Below are positions 59,314 to 64,000 of a stretch of 64,000 bases of DNA, one piece after another. The DNA lies in the NCBI RefSeq assembly GCF_965262965.1, contig NZ_OZ253573.1, positions 496,001 to 560,000 of the forward strand, given 5' to 3'. Below the pieces are notes generated by a model. The model was not told where the DNA came from, made no database searches, and saw nothing but the letters and a program-made list of their open reading frames with translations. The translations under genes and the position numbers were made by a program. How positions within the stretch are numbered: the first letter of the stretch is position 1; every line of letters starts with the position of its first letter. This DNA is from Poriferisodalis sp965262965. Lineage in GTDB: Bacteria; Actinomycetota; Acidimicrobiia; Acidimicrobiales; Poriferisodalaceae.

Positions 59314-60384
59314 CTAGGAGATCGCCGTTGCCGCAGCGGCGGACAGCTCGATGCCGCGACCGATGCGGGCCCGGTACAAGTCCAAGTCGACGTCGTCGGA
59401 CGGCTTCTGGCCGCGCATGTAGCGGGCATAGACGCCGTGAATGATGCACGCCGACTTCCAGTGGTTGAAGCTGACGTAGTACCGCAGTTGCGAGAGATCC
59501 GCTCCCGTACGTTCCTCGTAACGCTCGATGAGGTCGGCACGGCTGACGAATCCGTCCACCAGCGTCGGCGGATCCGAGCCCTCCAGGATGTCGTCGCTCG
59601 ACTCGGTCCAGCTATTCAGCGCGTACGCGAAGTCGGCGAGCGGGTCGCCGAGCGTGGAGATCTCCCAATCCAACACCGCCTGCAGCTCGCCTGCAGGGTT
59701 GAACAGGCAGTTGTGCAGGCCGTAGTCGCCATGCACCACGCGGGCGGGGCCCTGTTGAGGCTTGTGCTCGGACAAGAAATCGTGCAGTTCGTGGACAACG
59801 GGCGTGTCGTACTGGGCCGCGTCTGCCGAAGCGGTCCACGACCGGTACCACGTGCGAATCTGGCGCCCGACGTAGTCCTCCTTCTTGCCGAGATCGCCCA
59901 GCCCGACATCGTCGGGATCCACCGAGTGCAGCGCTGCGAGCACGTCCATGAACGACATGCCGACATGTGCTCTTCCCTCGGCGCTCAGGTGCTCGCGGGC
60001 GTCGGCAGACTCGAACAGGGGCCTGCCCTCGACGTAACTCATCACGTAGAAGTGGGCGCCGGTCACGTCGGGGCTCTCGCAATAGCCGTATGCAATGGCG
60101 ACCGGCACGTTCGTCGGCCCCAAGCCGCTGATGATCGTGAACTCGCGCCCCATGTCGTGCGCCTTCGGCAGCAGCTCCCCCATGGGCGGGCGGCGGACGA
60201 CCGCCGTGGTGCCGTCGGCGGCGGTCAGCTTGTAGGTGAGGTTGCTGTGGCCGCCCTCGAGCTGAGTCCATGTGAACGGCGGCTCGAGCCCGTCGACGTT
60301 CTCGCTGATCCACGCTTCGACGGCGGGCACGTCGTACCCGACGACAGCGCCTGCCGTTGACTCGCCTGCCGCCTCGTCGGCCAT
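59314..60384 (-). CDS. APH-family phosphotransferase (ACAD10-like)
   Basis: 356 residues, paralogue of the gene at 38918: EGGHSNLTYKLTAADGTTAVVRRPP (ATP loop), HGDYGLHNCLF (catalytic loop), VLDWEISTLGDPLADFA (metal-binding Asp). ATG at 60384 with GGGAGA 6 nt upstream; the open frame continues to 60483 without support. Lies 22 bp upstream of ung. Substrate unknown. Confidence 0.9.
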   Translation of the reverse strand: MADEAAGESTAGAVVGYDVPAVEAWISENVDGLEPPFTWTQLEGGHSNLTYKLTAADGTTAVVRRPPMGELLPKAHDMGREFTIISGLGPTNVPVAIAYGYCESPDVTGAHFYVMSYVEGRPLFESADAREHLSAEGRAHVGMSFMDVLAALHSVDPDDVGLGDLGKKEDYVGRQIRTWYRSWTASADAAQYDTPVVHELHDFLSEHKPQQGPARVVHGDYGLHNCLFNPAGELQAVLDWEISTLGDPLADFAYALNSWTESSDDILEGSDPPTLVDGFVSRADLIERYEERTGADLSQLRYYVSFNHWKSACIIHGVYARYMRGQKPSDDVDLDLYRARIGRGIELSAAAATAIS

Positions 60385-60558
60385 CTCGTCTCCCCTTACG
60401 CCCGGCGAGCGCCCGCCGATGTGCAGGCTGGCGCAGTTCGCACACACTATGGCAACCGGCGGTGCCCGCTGCGGGCTGTGCACACCCGCGCCAACAGCAG
60501 CACCGGCACCGCGAATCCGCTACGAATCGCTGCAGCGGCGACCGGTAGCGTCGGCGCC

Positions 60559-62034
60559 ATGGACTCGACCGCACCAGGTCTGCGATCAGAGCTGACGTCG
60601 CCGCCGCCGCACATGACGCCCGAGGAGTTCCGGCAGCATGGCCGAGAGGTCATCGACTGGATCGCCGACTACTGGGAGCGCATCGAGTCGATGCCGGTGG
60701 CGTCCACCGTTGCGCCGGGTGACATCCGGGCGATGCTGCCCGACGCCGCCCCTGAAGAGGCCGAGCCGTTCGAGAATCTGCTCGCCGACCTCGATCGGGT
60801 CGTCATGCCCGGCGTCACGCACTGGCAGCATCCGGGCTGGTTCGCATATTTCCCGGCGAACAACTCCCCGCCGTCGGTACTGGCCGACACGGTGTCCGCC
60901 GGCCTCGGGCTGATCGGCCTGCTGTGGTCGGCATCGCCGGCGCTGACCGAGATCGAGAGCCACGTCCTCGACTGGCTGGTCGATCTGCTCGACTTGCCTC
61001 AGCAGTGGAAGAGCACCTCCGCGGGCGGTGGCGTGCTCCAGGGCAGCGCCTCGGACTCGACGCATGTCGCGATGGTGGCTGCCCGTTACCGAGCTCGCCA
61101 ACGAGGCTCGCAGCCCGTCGAGCGCATGGTGGCCTACACGTCAGCGCAAGCCCATAGCTCGATCGAGAAGGGCGCCAACGTCGCCGGCTTCGGTGCCGTC
61201 CGCCTCATCGAGACCGACGAGCGTTTCGCCATGCGTCCGGCGGCTCTGCGCGCAGCGATCGACGCCGACGTGACGGCCGGCCTGCTGCCCGCATTCGTTT
61301 GCTCGACCGTCGGGACGACTGGCACCACCGCGGTCGATCCCGTCGATGAGATCGCGCAGGTCGCCTCCCCCGCCGGACTGTGGCACCACGTTGACGCTGC
61401 CTACGCAGGCACGGCGATGATCTGCGAGGAATTCCGGCATCACCAGCGCGGCATCGAGCTTGTCGACAGCTATGTGTTCAACCCGCACAAGTGGATGATG
61501 GTGAACTTCGACTGCTCGGCCTTCTACGTCGCAGATCGAGGCCCTCTGACTGATGCGCTGTCGATCACCGCGCCATACCTGCGCAATGCCGCCAGCGACA
61601 CCGGTTCGGTGATCGACTACCGCGACTGGCAGGTGCCGCTCGGGCGCCGGTTCCGGGCGCTCAAGCTGTGGTGGGTGCTGCGCAGTTACGGTGCCGCCGC
61701 CCTCCGCGAGATGATTCGCCACCACGTGGCCCTCACGACCGAATTCGCCGCCCGACTGACCGACGACGACCGTTTCGAGATTGTCGCGCCGCACCCGTTC
61801 TCGCTCGTGTGCTTCCGCTGCCGGCCTGCCGATGATTCTGAGGGGGCACAGGCCGCCGCCGATCGCTCGACTGACGCACTGGCCGCTGCCATCAACGCCA
61901 GCGGCACGTCGTATCTGACGCCGTCCAAGCTCAACGGGCGCAGCATCATCCGCGTGGCCATCGGTCAGGCCCGCACCGACCGCCGCCATCTCGAAACCCT
62001 CTGGGACACCATCGCAGCAGCAACCGGCGCGTAG
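60559..62034 (+). CDS. PLP-dependent aromatic-L-amino-acid decarboxylase-like
   Basis: 491-residue group II decarboxylase (DDC family): MTPEEFRQHGREVIDWIADYWERIESMPV, HWQHPGWFAYFPANNSPPSVLADTVSAGLGLIG, HVDAAYAGTAMICEEFRHHQRGIE and the PLP lysine Lys311 in NPHKWMMVNFDCSAFYV. Probably acts on tryptophan, tyrosine or phenylalanine; specificity cannot be read directly. ATG start at 60559. Confidence 0.93.
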   Translation: MDSTAPGLRSELTSPPPHMTPEEFRQHGREVIDWIADYWERIESMPVASTVAPGDIRAMLPDAAPEEAEPFENLLADLDRVVMPGVTHWQHPGWFAYFPANNSPPSVLADTVSAGLGLIGLLWSASPALTEIESHVLDWLVDLLDLPQQWKSTSAGGGVLQGSASDSTHVAMVAARYRARQRGSQPVERMVAYTSAQAHSSIEKGANVAGFGAVRLIETDERFAMRPAALRAAIDADVTAGLLPAFVCSTVGTTGTTAVDPVDEIAQVASPAGLWHHVDAAYAGTAMICEEFRHHQRGIELVDSYVFNPHKWMMVNFDCSAFYVADRGPLTDALSITAPYLRNAASDTGSVIDYRDWQVPLGRRFRALKLWWVLRSYGAAALREMIRHHVALTTEFAARLTDDDRFEIVAPHPFSLVCFRCRPADDSEGAQAAADRSTDALAAAINASGTSYLTPSKLNGRSIIRVAIGQARTDRRHLETLWDTIAAATGA

Positions 62035-62092
62035 CTGCTCGGACGCCCCGGTCGATCGCTCCGGGTCAGTCGCCCTGGGCCAGTCGCCATAT

Positions 62093-63184
62093 TCAGCTTG
62101 CGTCGGTGAAGATCCCCAGCGCGGCCAGCAGCCGATCGTTCTGCGCAGGCGTGCCCAAGCTGATGCGAACGCCCTCGCCTTCGAATGGACGGGTCACGAG
62201 ACCCTGCTTCTCCAGCCGCACGAACAAGCCCATGGCCCTCTCTCCCACCGGCAGGTAGACGAAGTTGGCCTGACTCGGCACCACCGGCCAGCCAAGGTCG
62301 CTGATCGCAGCACTGAGGCGGTCGCGCTCGAACAAGATGTCGGTCACCCGTTCGGCCAGCTCGGTGGCGGCCTGGTCCTCAAGCGAGGCGAGCGCCGCCA
62401 CCTGAGCGATCCCGCTGACGATGAATGGCAGCGCCACCTTGTCGAGCGCTCCGATGACACCCGGGTGGCCGACGCCATAGCCAACACGCAGATTGGCAAG
62501 GCCGTATGCCTTGGAGAAGGTGCGCAGAACGAGCGCATTCGGGTGCTTGTGCACGATCGTTTCAATCGGATCGGACACGGCAGGGTCGGTGACGAATTCC
62601 CGGTAGGCCTCGTCGATCACCACGATGACGTCGTCGGGCACGGCCGCCAGCAGTCGCAGCAGTTCCGACGTCGAGCAGACCGTGCCGGTCGGATTGTTGG
62701 GGGTGGACAGGATCACGATCTTGGTGCAATCGGTCACTGCTGCTGCGATGGCATCAATGTCGAAGGCGTGGTTGACCAGCGGCACCGTGACAGCACTGGC
62801 GGCGGACACCGCGCAGAACACTGGGTGAACTTCAAACGAACGCCACGGAAACACCACCTCGTCGCCCGGATCGATGTAGGCAGCGAACAGCTCTTGGAGC
62901 ACGCCCACTGAGCCCGAGCCGACGGTGACTTGGTCAAGCCCGACGCTGTGCCGTCCGGCCAGCGCTTCGCGAACCTCCATGCAGCGATGGTCGGGATAGC
63001 GATTCATGCCAAAGGCTGCTTCGGCGACTGCTGTCGCGACCGAGGGCAGCGGGTCGTTGGCGTTCTCGTTGGACGCCAGCTTGACGGCCTCGTCGAGATC
63101 GTGCTCGGCGGCGGCCTGAGCAGCCGAGCGACCCGGCTTGTATTCGGGCAGGCGCGCCACCGCAGCTCTCGGTCGTCCGATCAT
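62093..63184 (-). CDS. hisC: Histidinol-phosphate aminotransferase-like
   Basis: 363-residue class I/II PLP aminotransferase: KLASNENANDPLPSV, NRYPDHRCMEVREALA, SVGVLQELF, STPNNPTGTV, VIDEAYREFV and Lys225 in RTFSKAYGLANLRVGYG. The pattern fits HisC. Since no other his genes are nearby, activity on aromatic amino acids (PAT-like) is possible. ATG start. Confidence 0.9.
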   Translation of the reverse strand: MIGRPRAAVARLPEYKPGRSAAQAAAEHDLDEAVKLASNENANDPLPSVATAVAEAAFGMNRYPDHRCMEVREALAGRHSVGLDQVTVGSGSVGVLQELFAAYIDPGDEVVFPWRSFEVHPVFCAVSAASAVTVPLVNHAFDIDAIAAAVTDCTKIVILSTPNNPTGTVCSTSELLRLLAAVPDDVIVVIDEAYREFVTDPAVSDPIETIVHKHPNALVLRTFSKAYGLANLRVGYGVGHPGVIGALDKVALPFIVSGIAQVAALASLEDQAATELAERVTDILFERDRLSAAISDLGWPVVPSQANFVYLPVGERAMGLFVRLEKQGLVTRPFEGEGVRISLGTPAQNDRLLAALGIFTDAS

Positions 63185-63290
63185 GCGCTGGCACTCCTGG
63201 TTCGGTGGGTCGGCGGCAAGCTATCGGCTGGCGAGAGCCGGCGGTTCGCCCGGTCCCCGGGTGAGTTGGCTGCCCGGACGTTGCCGGCCA

Positions 63291-63842
63291 CTAGTGCCGG
63301 CCGGGGTTGCTGAGCAGTGCAGCGAGACGGTCGTATCGAGGGTCTTCGTCGCCGACGATCCGCCCGACCCATCGGAGGGCTTCAGCGGTGTCAATGTGGG
63401 TGCCCAGTGTGATCATTGCCTCGATGTCGACCCAGTCCTTGGGTCGGTCGAACACCGCCTTGCAGACACTGAGGTGCGTTGCCGACAGCACGCGAATCGT
63501 GTGGCCGGCGAAAGGAACGCTGACGGCCGCTCGTTCAGCTGCTGCATGGAATGGGTCGTAGCTGAAGAACAGGTCGATCGGCGTGTTGTCCCACATGACC
63601 CGGGCTTGACCGTCACCATCCACCATCTCGGCCGCAGTGCGGAGATCTGCCCCGAGCCGGCCAAGGGGCTCGAGAACCTCAGGGGCTCGTTCCGCCGTCA
63701 CAAAGACATTCACGTCGATGTCGATCGTGGCTCGCGGCTCGGCGTGATAGCCGAGGGAGATTGCGCCACCGAACGCATGTGGGATCGCTGCCAGAGCACG
63801 GTCAACTGCCAGGATCTTGTCGGGAAGCGGCAACCGTGTCAC
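63291..63842 (-). CDS. Nucleotidyltransferase (AbiEii/MNT-like)
   Basis: 183 residues. AFGGAISLGYHAEPRATIDIDVNVFV has the nucleotidyltransferase pattern GG..S/A..R.T.DIDV, with two Asp residues for metal. The rest is a small helical tail (VLSATHLSVCKAVFDRPKDWVDIEAMI). Such proteins are toxin or modifying subunits of toxin-antitoxin pairs, or unknown. GTG start overlaps the upstream partial gene by GTGA, which fits a two-gene unit. Confidence 0.78.
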   Translation of the reverse strand: MTRLPLPDKILAVDRALAAIPHAFGGAISLGYHAEPRATIDIDVNVFVTAERAPEVLEPLGRLGADLRTAAEMVDGDGQARVMWDNTPIDLFFSYDPFHAAAERAAVSVPFAGHTIRVLSATHLSVCKAVFDRPKDWVDIEAMITLGTHIDTAEALRWVGRIVGDEDPRYDRLAALLSNPGRH

Positions 63843-64000
63843 GACGTGTCGATTCGAGGAAAGGCGACGGGGGCACGCTGAGGGTGCCCTATGGCGTCAG
63901 CGAGAAGCAGCACGTCGACGAGCCGCGCAGCGTGCTCTTCGGGATTCACCGGTGGAGGAATCTCAGGCGGCTCGATTGCGAGCCTGAGTTCCAAGCGTTC
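63839..64000 (-). CDS. Partial upstream partner gene (C-terminal end)
   Basis: The window edge shows the last 53 codons of a leftward frame (RLELRLAIEPPEIPPPVNPEEHAARLVDVLLLADAIGHPQ ... FPRIDTS). Its stop overlaps the next gene as GTGA. No family recognised; cotranscription with the nucleotidyltransferase suggests an antitoxin or partner protein. Confidence 0.5.
   Translation of the reverse strand, partial: ERLELRLAIEPPEIPPPVNPEEHAARLVDVLLLADAIGHPQRAPVAFPRIDTS

Overview
The window is a high-GC chromosomal segment of an actinomycete, probably of the class Acidimicrobiia (an Ilumatobacter-like lineage). The reasons are frequent GTG/TTG starts with 4-nt GTGA overlaps, a B12-dependent ribonucleotide reductase close to lexA with an actinobacterial-type SOS box, an MMPL transporter, F420/LLM-type enzymes, a BldD-like regulator, a DUF3039 protein, and a DUF35/thiolase/CaiB-type acyl-CoA cluster. 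The taxonomic call is inference; no rRNA is present.

Layout. 1-8.5 kb: dinG (5' end outside the window), then the conserved leftward block phoH-ybeY-corC-era, a small DUF3039 protein, and a rightward frame that encodes an MFS transporter joined in frame to a ferrochelatase. 8.5-18 kb: nrdJ (class II RNR) with DnaA-box-like sites and a palindrome upstream, a RibD-like reductase, lexA, nudC, cysS and an MMPL transporter. 18-28 kb: a CPBP membrane protease coupled to a small excisionase-type HTH protein, divergent from a tightly overlapping Tad/Flp pilus operon (cpaB-, tadZ-, cpaF-, tadB-, tadC-like, an atypical pilin, two TadE-like minor pilins and a third pseudopilin), followed by a membrane protein with a degenerate kinase domain and a calcium-loop exterior. 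28-41 kb: housekeeping genes (hemW, BldD-like HTH, dnaJ, hrcA, lepA, rpsT, holA, comEC, comEA), an MFS transporter, an aminoglycoside-phosphotransferase-like protein, an LLM oxidoreductase, and a decayed PIN-type toxin-antitoxin pair.

41.9-53.7 kb: a genomic island in the 3' end of a tRNA-Ala(GGC) gene. It is bounded by a 19-bp direct repeat (41988-42006 and 53653-53671) and carries a P4-type tyrosine integrase next to the tRNA. Cargo is defence-like: an OLD-family ATPase/TOPRIM nuclease, a ~1,500-residue Mrr-nuclease/STAND ATPase resembling AVAST (Avs) proteins, and a HicBA toxin-antitoxin pair. Two insertion sequences sit 39 bp apart in the middle. An ISL3-family element (8-bp target duplication TATTTATT) cuts off the last codons of the OLD gene, and an IS630-family element (TA duplication) interrupts the region where the OLD and STAND genes converge. 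Both transposase genes carry a +1 frame break.

53.8-64 kb: a DUF35 zinc-ribbon protein coupled to a frameshifted thiolase, a double-domain CaiB-type CoA transferase, a glyoxalase-like protein, ung, a second phosphotransferase, a PLP decarboxylase, hisC, and a nucleotidyltransferase coupled to a partial gene at the window edge.
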